Shown: positions 1 through 5,011, counted from the first letter of the stretch. The stretch is 5,797 nt of DNA from 20-14-all-45-10 sp964435965 (GCA_964435965.1 CAYTBB010000076.1:1-5797), one strand, 5' to 3'. Notes: a model not told the origin generated them from the sequence alone. Program-made: numbers and translations.

Positions 1-159
1 CTGGGAGTCACCATACTCCTGGCTGAGCAGGATATCAGCTTTGCCTTCGCCCTCTCCAAGAGGAACTATGTCATGTCGAGGGGACACATCATCGCCCAGG
101 GAACAGCCGAAGAATTGCTCAAGGACGAGACTATCAGGAAGACATACCTGGGCATGTAA
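1..159 (+). CDS. livF: LivF-type branched-chain amino acid ABC transporter ATPase, C-terminal part
   Basis: Open from the first base to TAA at 157-159, with a second in-frame TAA directly after. The 52 visible residues are the end of an ABC ATPase. A hydrophobic strand, ILLAEQD, is followed by SFAFALSKRNYVMSRGHIIAQG, then a helix ELLKDETIRKTYLGM. The EQ pair where many ABC ATPases have the switch histidine, the 'YVMsrG..i..G' strand pair and the 'YLG' end are typical of LivF rather than LivG, which usually has EH. Walker A, the signature and Walker B lie outside the window. LivF would sit on the cytoplasmic face and hydrolyse ATP to drive import through LivH/LivM. It is the only plus-strand gene here and converges on livM. 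In the usual livKHMGF order it would be co-directional, so the layout is rearranged. No terminator with a T-run follows; the first strong hairpin is the repeat-borne one at 230-248. Confidence 0.85.
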   Translation: MGVTILLAEQDISFAFALSKRNYVMSRGHIIAQGTAEELLKDETIRKTYLGM

Positions 160-186
160 TAAATAACCCCCCGCACCTCTTCCTTC

Positions 187-226
187 ATGTCGTTGCGAGG
201 CTGACGAAGGCAGCCGAAGCAATCTC
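187..226. repeat. TTGCGAGG/GAAGCAATCTC palindromic repeat, copy 1
   Basis: Reads ATGTCGTTGCGAGGCTGAC, a short variable centre, then a GGCAGCCGAAGCAATCTC-like end. It matches 422-462 in the same orientation with a few substitutions and a one-base indel in the centre. The ends TTGC and GCAA are complementary, so the unit can fold back on itself. It looks like a dispersed non-coding repeat rather than a gene part. Related pieces occur at 2583-2621, 2858-2885 and 5231-5265. Confidence 0.75.
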
Positions 227-229
227 GGT

Positions 230-248
230 GGCGGGGATTAACCCCGCC
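230..248. repeat. GC-rich hairpin, repeat-associated, copy 1
   Basis: GGCGGGG-ATTAA-CCCCGCC: a perfect 7-bp stem with a 5-base loop, about 70 bases after the livF stop. No T-run follows on the plus strand, so it is a poor intrinsic terminator, although it could slow polymerase or protect the mRNA 3' end. The same stem with a different loop is at 2701-2719, which makes it a mobile repeat module rather than a livF-specific terminator. Confidence 0.6.
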
Positions 249-258
249 TAAGCAATGA

Positions 259-345
259 CAAATGACAAAGCTCAAATGTCAAATCAAGCTCAAAATACAA
301 ATGACAAAACTAGGTAGGTTTGGCATTTAAGTATTTGGAGTTTAG
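259..345 (+). repeat. A-rich dispersed repeat, copy 1 (inverted partner at 2932-3016)
   Basis: Contains the words TGACAAAGCTCAAATGTCAA, TCAAGCTCAAAA, then GGCATTTAAGTATTTGGA. The reverse complement of 2932-3016 carries the same words in the same order with scattered substitutions and a 1-2 base length difference. By eye, roughly four fifths or more of positions match over about 85 bases. The two copies face each other around livM-livH. Confidence 0.75.
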
Positions 346-421
346 CCAGTGAGATTGCCACGCACCTTTCAGGTGCTCGCAAAGACAAAGAAAGTAAGGT
401 GCTCGCAATGACACCCCCACT

Positions 422-462
422 ATGTCGTTGCGAGGCTGACTTTAGGCAACCGAAGCAATCTC
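422..462. repeat. TTGCGAGG/GAAGCAATCTC palindromic repeat, copy 2
   Basis: Direct repeat of 187-226: same ATGTCGTTGCGAGGCTGAC start and CCGAAGCAATCTC end, with the centre changed from GAA to TTTA and one G/A change. The two copies are about 235 bases apart, with the A-rich unit between them. Confidence 0.75.
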
Positions 463-473
463 TATGGGGTAGA

Positions 474-533
474 AATTCAAAAATCAAAGGTCAAAAATCA
501 AAATGACAAATCAAAATGCAAAAATCTTAGCAA
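474..533. repeat. Low-complexity A-rich tract
   Basis: Irregular reiterations of AAATCAAA, GGTCAAAAATC and AAATGACAAA words. Unit length and spacing vary, so it is not a CRISPR array or a regular tandem repeat. It resembles the A-rich words in 259-345 and near 2905-2935. It lies next to the end of livM, is not coding on either strand, and has no visible promoter. Confidence 0.6.
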
Positions 534-534
534 T

Positions 535-560
535 GAGAAAAATAGAGTTGACCCTTTTTA
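535..560 (+). repeat. Flanking inverted repeat, left copy; contains the livM stop codon
   Basis: Bases 535-554 (GAGAAAAATAGAGTTGACCC) are a perfect 20-base reverse complement of 5147-5166. The match continues loosely into a T-run followed by A on both sides (555-560 here, 5139-5145 there). On the minus strand the unit begins with TAA, which is the livM stop (558-560). The unit is itself a weak imperfect palindrome (AAAAA-GGGT / ACTC-TA-TTTTT). It resembles, from memory, the GGGGTC..ACTCTATTTTT repeats seen near REP-associated tyrosine transposases, but no such transposase is in the window. Confidence 0.8.
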
Positions 561-1682
561 GTGTAGAGAGGCACCACAGGCCCGGCATTCCCGGCGCCAG
601 GCGGCATTAGAGAGCTTACAGCGTGGACACTCTCGCTCAATCTTATCGCGTATCTGCACAGCAAGCCCTCTAGGCATGAAAAGCAGTATCAATATTACTA
701 GAACAGACAGAATGAGAAGTGGGCGGCCAGCAAGAAGCTCCATAATCCGCAAAAACTCCGAAAGTACAGCGGGCTGGGTGTCAACAGCTGCCGCATAAGC
801 CCTGCCAAAGAACCGCTGGATATCCGGGGCAAGGTATACAAGCGGATAGAGGACGTAGACCCCGACAACTGGTCCATAAATGCTGACAATACCGCCAAAT
901 ACTACCCATATTACCGCCTGAAAAGACATTGTCAGGTTCAGGGTGGATGGGCTGACCATCGTGGACACAAGGGCGAATAAGGCGCCGGCAATCCCGGCGA
1001 AAAAGCCGCCGATGGCAAAAGCCAGCAGCTTGTATCTTATGGTGTTTATTCCCGTGGCACGGGCGGCAATCTCGTCTTCACGGATGGCATGGAAAATGAG
1101 ACCGGTTCTGATATACTTGAAACTGGCATCGGTGAGCTTCCACATTATGAGCACCGAGACGGTCATAACTGCCAGAACTATGTAATATTCCTGTGTCAGC
1201 GTGGCGGCAAGGGAAGGGAGTCCCCATATGCCCTGTTCGGCGCCGGTAATATCCTTTAGAGCCAGGACTACTCCCAACAGCATGAGAGGGAATGCCATCG
1301 TAAGCAGTGACAGGTAAGGTCCTCGCAGCTTGAGAGCCGGAAAACATGTAATTACTCCCGCCGCTACAGCGACCAGAACACTCAGTGGTATCGTCGCCCA
1401 CGGCTGCCAACCAAGATATTTGTTCATTAATGCCAAACTGTACGCAGCCACCCCGAAGAACAGGGCATGCCCGAAATTTACCTGCCCAGTATAGCCAGAT
1501 AACAAGTCCCAGCTCGCGGCAAAAATAACGAATATGTTGACGTAGACAAACATGCGCAGATAATAGGAGTGGGTGACAAAGAGTGGGATAAAACACAAGG
1601 TGACAAAGAAAATGACGGCAATAAGACGCCCCGGAACCGGTATCACACTCCACCGGAAATTATTGAGCAGCCGCCTGACCAT
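558..1682 (-). CDS. livM: Branched-chain amino acid ABC transporter permease LivM with C-terminal zinc ribbon
   Basis: This is an integral membrane permease of 374 residues. The LivM signature SGYTGQVNFGHALFFGVAAY lies at about residues 62-81. Hydrophobic segments span roughly 19-36, 43-62, 72-90, 97-115, 120-142, 165-181, 218-240, 253-285 and 320-337. The cytoplasmic coupling loop, which contacts the ATPase, is near 198-215 (AIREDEIAARATGIN). The family would normally end soon after the FMPRGL motif (335-340). Here a basic linker leads to Cys352-x2-Cys355-x10-Cys366-x2-Cys369, a four-cysteine zinc ribbon (CPRC ... CRACG). The ATG lies one base after the livH TAA, with AGGAG (1693-1697) ten bases upstream inside livH, so the two genes are surely co-translated. 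With LivH it should form the inner-membrane channel. The stop codon lies inside the 535-560 repeat. The permease call is secure; the substrate is not shown by sequence. Confidence 0.93.
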   Translation of the reverse strand: MVRRLLNNFRWSVIPVPGRLIAVIFFVTLCFIPLFVTHSYYLRMFVYVNIFVIFAASWDLLSGYTGQVNFGHALFFGVAAYSLALMNKYLGWQPWATIPLSVLVAVAAGVITCFPALKLRGPYLSLLTMAFPLMLLGVVLALKDITGAEQGIWGLPSLAATLTQEYYIVLAVMTVSVLIMWKLTDASFKYIRTGLIFHAIREDEIAARATGINTIRYKLLAFAIGGFFAGIAGALFALVSTMVSPSTLNLTMSFQAVIWVVFGGIVSIYGPVVGVYVLYPLVYLAPDIQRFFGRAYAAAVDTQPAVLSEFLRIMELLAGRPLLILSVLVILILLFMPRGLAVQIRDKIERECPRCKLSNAAWRRECRACGASLH

Positions 1683-1683
1683 T

Positions 1684-2556
1684 TTACAATCTCTCCTCTT
1701 CGAGAAGTATGCCGAATAGTCCTCCCGGTCTCACCACTAACACTATGACCATAACCAGCAGAACGAACGTCGTGCTCAGGTAAGCACCCTGAGAAAGCAC
1801 AACGGTCGAAAATGTCTCGACGAATCCTATAATGAAAGCCCCGATGACGCTCCCCTTGATACTTCCCAGCCCCCCCAATACTACAATCACCATCACTATC
1901 ACCAGGGGAGAATTCCATATGGTGGGATTGATTATCAGTGACGGTGCCATTGTCACACCAGCAATTGCTCCCAAGAATGTGGCCAGCCCCATGGTTATCA
2001 ACAGTATCCTGGAAATACTTATCCCCATCAGGTTGGCAACCTCGCTATCGTTGGCCACCGCCCTGATGGCGATGCCCAGTTTTGTCTTTGTTAAAAGCAG
2101 CATCAACGCGATAATCATAACTGCCACTACGCTTATTGCCAGTATATGCTGATTGAGAACTCTAACCCCGAATATCTCTACGAATCCAGGGATATAACTC
2201 GTAAGCGTGCGAAAGTGACCCTTAAAAAACATGAACATAAGCTCCTGAAAAAACAAGGCTATGGCTATAGTAACCAGGAGGACAGCGGCATGGTGCTCAC
2301 GTATCCGGTCGAGAATAAACCTGTAGCTCAATATGCCTAGCAGGGTCACAACGACTACCGTTATAATGATTGATTCAATGTTGCCCAGGCCAAGTTGACG
2401 GCTCAAATACCATACACCGTAGGCGGCCAACATGTAGAATGCCGTATGAGCCAGGTTAATCAGGCGGGCCACGCCGAAGATGAGGGAAAAGCCTACTGCC
2501 AGGAGGGCATATATACCTCCCCTTACCAGCGTTAAAACTATGATTAGGTCGACCAT
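1684..2556 (-). CDS. livH: Branched-chain amino acid ABC transporter permease LivH
   Basis: 290 residues, the usual length for LivH, with about eight hydrophobic segments. The N-terminal family block GGIYALLAVGFSLIFGVARL followed by INLAHTAFYMLAAY covers residues 13-46. The coupling loop GIAIRAVANDSEVANLMGIS is at 161-180, a glycine-rich VLGGLGSIKGSVIGAF at 226-241, and the typical end VVRPGGLFG at 274-282. The ATG is preceded by AAAGGAG (2559-2565) with only two bases between, a tight but usable spacing. No better start lies nearby and the family N-terminus fits. It is the first gene of a livH-livM pair and would pair with LivM in the membrane. livK lies 670 bases upstream on the same strand but is separated by a terminator (3140-3175) and a likely promoter (2797-2826), so livHM is probably its own transcription unit. 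Confidence 0.94.
   Translation of the reverse strand: MVDLIIVLTLVRGGIYALLAVGFSLIFGVARLINLAHTAFYMLAAYGVWYLSRQLGLGNIESIIITVVVVTLLGILSYRFILDRIREHHAAVLLVTIAIALFFQELMFMFFKGHFRTLTSYIPGFVEIFGVRVLNQHILAISVVAVMIIALMLLLTKTKLGIAIRAVANDSEVANLMGISISRILLITMGLATFLGAIAGVTMAPSLIINPTIWNSPLVIVMVIVVLGGLGSIKGSVIGAFIIGFVETFSTVVLSQGAYLSTTFVLLVMVIVLVVRPGGLFGILLEEERL
1693..1697 (-). promoter_or_regulatory. livM ribosome binding site inside livH
   Basis: The minus strand reads AGGAG followed by AGATTGTAAA and then ATG. The livH stop TAA, one spacer A and the livM ATG are packed as TAAAATG, so ribosomes ending livH can restart on livM. Confidence 0.8.
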
Positions 2557-2582
2557 ATCTCCTTTAATCCCAGAAAGTTTCT

Positions 2583-2658
2583 GTCATTGCGAGCTCCGAC
2601 TTGTCGGGGCGTGGCAATCTCAGAGATTGCGGAGCCTGTTCCGAAGCATAAGCGAGGA
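2583..2658. repeat. Composite palindromic repeat upstream of livH
   Basis: Two joined modules: GTCATTGCGAG...GTGGCAATCTC (2583-2621) and GAGATTGCGGAGCCTG...TAAGCGAGGA (2623-2657). At their junction, GCAATCTC-A-GAGATTGC (2614-2630) is a perfect 8-bp inverted repeat around one base. The second module recurs at 3080-3112 and 5186-5220, and the first resembles 2858-2885. It lies in the livH leader, so it would be transcribed and could fold in the mRNA. Confidence 0.75.
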
Positions 2659-2700
2659 GGTTCGTTAGCCTCGTCATGACAGAGGGGGAGCCCAAAATAA

Positions 2701-2719
2701 GGCGGGGATAAACCCCGCC
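2701..2719. repeat. GC-rich hairpin, copy 2, in the livH leader
   Basis: GGCGGGG-ATAAA-CCCCGCC, a perfect 7-bp stem identical to that at 230-248. On the minus strand it is followed by TTATTTTGGG, a short impure T-run. It lies between the likely livH promoter and livH, so it could act as a weak terminator or attenuator, or simply be a carried-in repeat. Confidence 0.5.
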
Positions 2720-2796
2720 ACTACATTGTCTAATTCTGACCGTCCGTTCAATTTTGGACATCTTAGAAGACTTCACCTTCCGTGCAATTGCCAGAT

Positions 2797-2826
2797 AATA
2801 TATATCACGTCCTCACACCTTGTCAA
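2797..2826 (-). promoter_or_regulatory. Likely sigma-70 promoter for livH-livM
   Basis: On the minus strand a perfect -35 TTGACA (2821-2826) is followed, 18 bases on, by TATATT (2797-2802). The overlapping TATATA (2799-2804) gives a 16-base spacer instead. The surroundings are AT-rich. Transcription would start near 2790, giving a leader of about 235 bases before livH. It lies between the livK terminator and livH, where an independent livHM promoter would be expected. Confidence 0.6.
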
Positions 2827-2857
2827 GGTTTTTCCCCGAGTTTTCCCAGATTTTTTT

Positions 2858-2885
2858 GTCATTGCGAGCGAAGCGTGGCAATCCC
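2858..2885. repeat. Short TTGCGAG palindromic repeat
   Basis: GTCATTGCGAGCGAAGCGTG followed by GCAATCCC. The arms ATTGC and GCAAT are complementary and it matches the outer parts of 2583-2621 (GTCATTGCGAG...GTGGCAATC). It is a short, simple member of the same repeat class. Confidence 0.7.
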
Positions 2886-2931
2886 ATAGACTAAATTCCA
2901 AATCCCAAAATCCAAATGACAAACAAACTAC

Positions 2932-3016
2932 AAATTCCAAATACTTAAATGCCAAAACTACTCCGTTTTGTCAGTTGGCTTTTGAGCTTGACTTGACATT
3001 TGAGCTTTGACATTCG
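2932..3016 (-). repeat. A-rich dispersed repeat, inverted copy 2
   Basis: The reverse complement reads ...TGTCAAAGCTCAAATGTCAA, TCAAGCTCAAAA, GGCATTTAAGTATTTGGA, the same word order as 259-345. The two copies are inverted relative to each other about 2.6 kb apart, with livM and livH between them. Further A-rich words (AAATCCCAAAATCCAAATGAC) continue to about 2893. Confidence 0.75.
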
Positions 3017-3079
3017 ATATTGTGTGGACCTGTGCTGGGCTTGTCGAAGGGATTTGGGATTCCGCAAAGACGGAAGGGG

Positions 3080-3114
3080 GATTGTGGAGCCTGTTCCGAG
3101 GCGTAAGCGAGGAA
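3080..3114. repeat. GATTG(C/T)GGAGCCTGTTCCGA repeat, middle copy
   Basis: GATTGTGGAGCCTGTTCCGA followed by GGCGTAAGCGAGGAA. The same core is at 2625-2657 and 5187-5221, all in the same orientation, with only a few differences (T for C at one point, G or A before GC). It sits just downstream of the livK terminator in transcription order. Confidence 0.75.
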
Positions 3115-3139
3115 CCTCGTTCTTCGTGAGGCCGCCGGT

Positions 3140-3175
3140 AAAAAAACCGGAGGCCCCGGCGAAGCCGGGGCCTCC
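3140..3175 (-). terminator. Strong rho-independent terminator of livK
   Basis: On the minus strand GGAGGCCCCGGC-TTC-GCCGGGGCCTCC forms a perfect 12-bp GC-rich stem (3149-3175) with a 3-base loop. It is followed by GG and seven T (3140-3146). It begins about 50 bases after the livK TAG. It should stop most transcripts from the livK promoter before livH, which separates livK expression from the permeases. Confidence 0.9.
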
Positions 3176-3226
3176 GCAGGACTTGTCACCAGGTCACTTA
3201 CATGTCTGGCTCGTTATGACTACTAA

Positions 3227-4711
3227 CTACCACTCCGCTTTCATCCACGTAGGTATCGAGTAAAAGTCAGTGCCTGGCCATTCGAAGCCCGTCCAGTTTA
3301 GACCTAGGGCGGCGTTGAATGGAATAAGTGCCGTCGCGTAGCCGGCAAATTCCTTCTTCGGCCAGATGCCAACAATCTCACCAACGTCGTCTTCGTTATC
3401 ATCGCGCCACTGGACGCCAAGGCCGGTCGCATATGCAGGACCATACTTCAGGTCATGAGCGAAACATGGCACGCCCGCATCTACGTATCCTCCTAAGGCC
3501 GTGCTATAATAGCCAACGTTGCCACTCGTGATAAGGCGCTCGTTCGCCGGATCCTCGAACCAGCCAATAACGTCATCAGCCAGGACGGTGCCAATCGCTG
3601 CTTCGCTGTCCCATGTAGCCTCATCTTCGAGGGCCTCCACCAGACCATAAATCATGTCATAGGTAGCTGCAGTATAGATCGGGAACTCCCCTGTTTTGGT
3701 CTCGAACGCGGCAAGGAAATCTGTTGTCAGATTGCCGCTCTGAGCTATGTTCGGCGCCCATGTCATCAGGCTAATCATGCCCTCAGCTCCGAAATCACCT
3801 GCTTGCCATTCGGTAGCATCCCAGAAGGTAGGGACCTGGGATTCCACATTGATGCCTACCGTCATAGCCGGTACTTGAAGTTCGCCCATCTGAAGACCGT
3901 AGGTTAGGCCAACCGGCCCGGAAAGGAAGGTGAAGATAATGTGAGCGTCGGCAGCCTTTATCTGATTTAGCTCGGTAGTAAGGTCGTCCGCCGTGTCCGA
4001 AACCTTCCATGTGCCGACATTGGTGTAATTGAGCCCCGCAGGACCAATAGCACCCGCGACCGACGCTATTGGCGTTTGGGTCCACAACAGGTCCTCAGCG
4101 AGGAAGGCCACATTTACGTCCGTTGTGTCCGATGTATTCAGTGCAGTCATGACACCGCTACCAACCATTGCCAGCATCACTATACAGTTTAAAAACAAGA
4201 AAGTTTCATTGATTGGGGTGGCCCTGAAGAGGTACTTGTACTTGTTATAATTGTCGTTTACCTGCTCCATCAGGGACCCTGTGGCGGAACCGGCGATGAA
4301 AAACATCGCCTCTTCGTCCATAGCCGTCTCTATCATTGGGCCTGTGGCTTCTGTACGGAAGCCGCCCATAACGAAGTTGGCTCCTTGCACGGTTATCGCA
4401 TTCTCAACTTGCGGTGCAGAGTACCCGGGGTAAGGTTGGGCGATTTCCTGGGTGTCCACCTCGACCAACGCGATTTGGTGGGTATGGCCGGCGATATCTA
4501 CCCCGGCAACGTTGATTTCATCGCGTGCCAATTCGGCGCCGGCTATCATGTGCTCGCCCTGTATATACTCCATTGGCCCGGCTATGGCGATCGTGATTTT
4601 CGCATCTTCGAAGGTGTAGGTTACTGGTCCCGGTTCTTCTCCATCACAGCCCGGTAGAACCAACCCTATCACCAGCAGAGTGGCGATAATTAGAAAAACA
4701 ATTTTTTTCAT
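3227..4711 (-). CDS. livK: ABC transporter substrate-binding lipoprotein, LivK / Peripla_BP_6-like
   Basis: 494 residues. A short basic start (MKK), a hydrophobic core and LVLPGC give a clear lipobox, with Cys22 the lipidated first mature residue, so the protein is anchored outside the membrane. The mature part follows the type I periplasmic-binding fold. A strand AKITIAIAGPM (37-47) leads into the helix AGAELARDEIN (57-67). Next come the AGHTHQIALVEVDT strand, PQVENAITVQGANFVMGG (100-117) and the first-lobe crossover AMDEEAMFFIAGSATG. A second-lobe segment, DDLTTELNQIKAADAHIIFTFL, is present too. At 494 residues it is longer than the usual 370-420, with an acidic, aromatic C-terminus. Start choice is firm: AGGAGGT (4721-4727) is nine bases before ATG. 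Genes for LivH/LivM downstream support a role as the importer's binding protein. The ligand (Leu/Ile/Val, another amino acid, or an amide or urea) cannot be read from sequence. Confidence 0.87.
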   Translation of the reverse strand: MKKIVFLIIATLLVIGLVLPGCDGEEPGPVTYTFEDAKITIAIAGPMEYIQGEHMIAGAELARDEINVAGVDIAGHTHQIALVEVDTQEIAQPYPGYSAPQVENAITVQGANFVMGGFRTEATGPMIETAMDEEAMFFIAGSATGSLMEQVNDNYNKYKYLFRATPINETFLFLNCIVMLAMVGSGVMTALNTSDTTDVNVAFLAEDLLWTQTPIASVAGAIGPAGLNYTNVGTWKVSDTADDLTTELNQIKAADAHIIFTFLSGPVGLTYGLQMGELQVPAMTVGINVESQVPTFWDATEWQAGDFGAEGMISLMTWAPNIAQSGNLTTDFLAAFETKTGEFPIYTAATYDMIYGLVEALEDEATWDSEAAIGTVLADDVIGWFEDPANERLITSGNVGYYSTALGGYVDAGVPCFAHDLKYGPAYATGLGVQWRDDNEDDVGEIVGIWPKKEFAGYATALIPFNAALGLNWTGFEWPGTDFYSIPTWMKAEW

Positions 4712-4720
4712 TACTTTTTA

Positions 4721-4727
4721 ACCTCCT
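4721..4727 (-). promoter_or_regulatory. livK ribosome binding site
   Basis: The minus strand reads AGGAGGT, nine bases from the ATG at 4711: a near-ideal Shine-Dalgarno sequence that fixes the livK start and predicts high translation. Confidence 0.9.
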
Positions 4728-4739
4728 ATTTAATTTAAG

Positions 4740-4757
4740 TTACCTAATTTACCTAAT
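4740..4757. repeat. Perfect 9-bp tandem duplication before livK
   Basis: TTACCTAAT is present twice without a gap (minus strand ATTAGGTAA twice). It sits about 30-45 bases before the livK start, encodes the LGK-LGN part of the possible leader peptide, and could also be a direct-repeat regulator site. Confidence 0.6.
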
Positions 4758-4794
4758 CTTTCATTCGGTGCTGGAATAAACCGGTCGACCTCCA

Positions 4795-4809
4795 GTTGCC
4801 TCCGGCAAC
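4795..4809 (-). promoter_or_regulatory. Leader hairpin GTTGCC-GGA-GGCAAC
   Basis: A perfect 6-bp stem with a 3-base loop in the livK leader. A second GGCAAC occurs earlier in the transcript (4875-4880) and could instead pair with the GTTGCC arm. The two pairings exclude each other, as in attenuator-type leaders. No T-run follows the hairpin, so it would act on translation or RNA folding rather than as a terminator. Confidence 0.35.
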
Positions 4810-4856
4810 CTGAATCTTTGTACACTATCCCGATAGAATCACCTCCTCTCGTGCTT

Positions 4857-4904
4857 CTGGTCTCTCGATTTTCTGTTGCCCGCCGGAGCACGCCGGCAGA
4901 CCAG
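4857..4904 (-). promoter_or_regulatory. Structured element in livK leader (closed by CTGGTCT/AGACCAG)
   Basis: A perfect 7-bp outer stem pairs 4898-4904 with 4857-4863. It encloses a directly stacked inner hairpin, GCCGG/CCGGC (4893-4897 with 4882-4886), and an unpaired stretch carrying GGCAAC. It lies just before the strong Shine-Dalgarno-like AGGAGGTGAT in transcript order. I do not recognise it as a known riboswitch class. Confidence 0.4.
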
Positions 4905-5011
4905 CAAAATTATCTAAAAACTCGACCTTTCGATTATATCCGGTACTTGTTGTCAATTTATCTGCTGCCAGGTCCGCCCGAGCCTCCATTTTTCCCCTCA
5001 TACCTACTTTA

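Larger units (their letters stand above)
160..557. other. Repeat-filled intergenic region between convergent livF and livM
   Basis: This stretch has no convincing gene; the short open frames in it run through repeats and lack ribosome binding sites. It holds two copies of a TTGCGAGG...GAAGCAATCTC unit (187-226, 422-462), a GC-rich hairpin (230-248), an A-rich unit (259-345) with an inverted partner at 2932-3016, and a small hairpin at 362-376 (GCACCT-TTC-AGGTGC). A low-complexity A-rich tract follows (about 474-533, repeated AAATCAAA/AAATGACAAA words), and the region ends in a 20-bp repeat (535-554) with a perfect inverted match at 5147-5166. Both neighbouring genes end here. Confidence 0.8.
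2557..3226. other. livK-livH intergenic region: terminator, promoter and repeats
   Basis: There are 670 bases between the livK stop and livH start, with no convincing gene. In minus-strand order it holds the livK terminator (3140-3175), a palindromic repeat (3080-3114), the inverted partner of the A-rich unit (2932-3016), a short TTGCGAG repeat (2858-2885), a promoter (2797-2826), a GC hairpin (2701-2719), another composite repeat (2583-2658) and the livH ribosome binding site. A 70-codon frame from 2776 to 2564 on the minus strand runs through several repeats and is not believed. Confidence 0.8.
4730..4825 (-). other. Possible livK leader peptide (31 codons from GTG)
   Basis: A minus-strand frame opens at GTG (4823-4825) and ends at TAA (4730-4732), only 18 bases before the livK ATG and next to the livK ribosome binding site. 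The peptide would end in RLGKLGNLN, with three TTA leucine codons among the last eight. Upstream, AGGAGGTGAT (4838-4847) is a ten-base perfect match to the usual 16S anti-Shine-Dalgarno. Optimal spacing from it falls on ATC (4832-4834), in frame but not a normal start; the GTG is about 16 bases from AGGAGG, which is long. Coding is therefore doubtful. It may be a real leader, a decayed gene, or a chance frame. Confidence 0.25.

Noticed and set aside
474..533. A-rich reiterated tract as a possible CRISPR array
   Set aside because: Word lengths and spacings are irregular, there are no unique spacers of constant size and no cas genes.
1078..1653. 191-codon frame inside livM in another frame
   Set aside because: A shadow of livM; the livM frame gives a full permease with all family motifs.
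2146..2340. Plus-strand frame opposite livH
   Set aside because: Antisense shadow of livH, without start signals or family likeness.
2564..2776. 70-codon minus-strand frame in front of livH
   Set aside because: It runs through a GC hairpin and two dispersed repeats that also occur in non-coding places, and the product has no family character.
4832..4850. AATCACCTCCTCTC on the plus strand resembles the 3' end of 16S rRNA
   Set aside because: Upstream sequence has no 16S helix 45 or other rRNA features. It is simply the complement of a strong Shine-Dalgarno on the minus strand.
4933..4956. Second promoter-like pair TTGACA (4951-4956) and TATAAT (4933-4938) upstream of livK
   Set aside because: Both boxes are perfect but the spacer is only 12 bases, too short for a normal sigma-70 promoter. 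The 5012-5040 promoter with a 17-base spacer is preferred, although the TATAAT alone could contribute.
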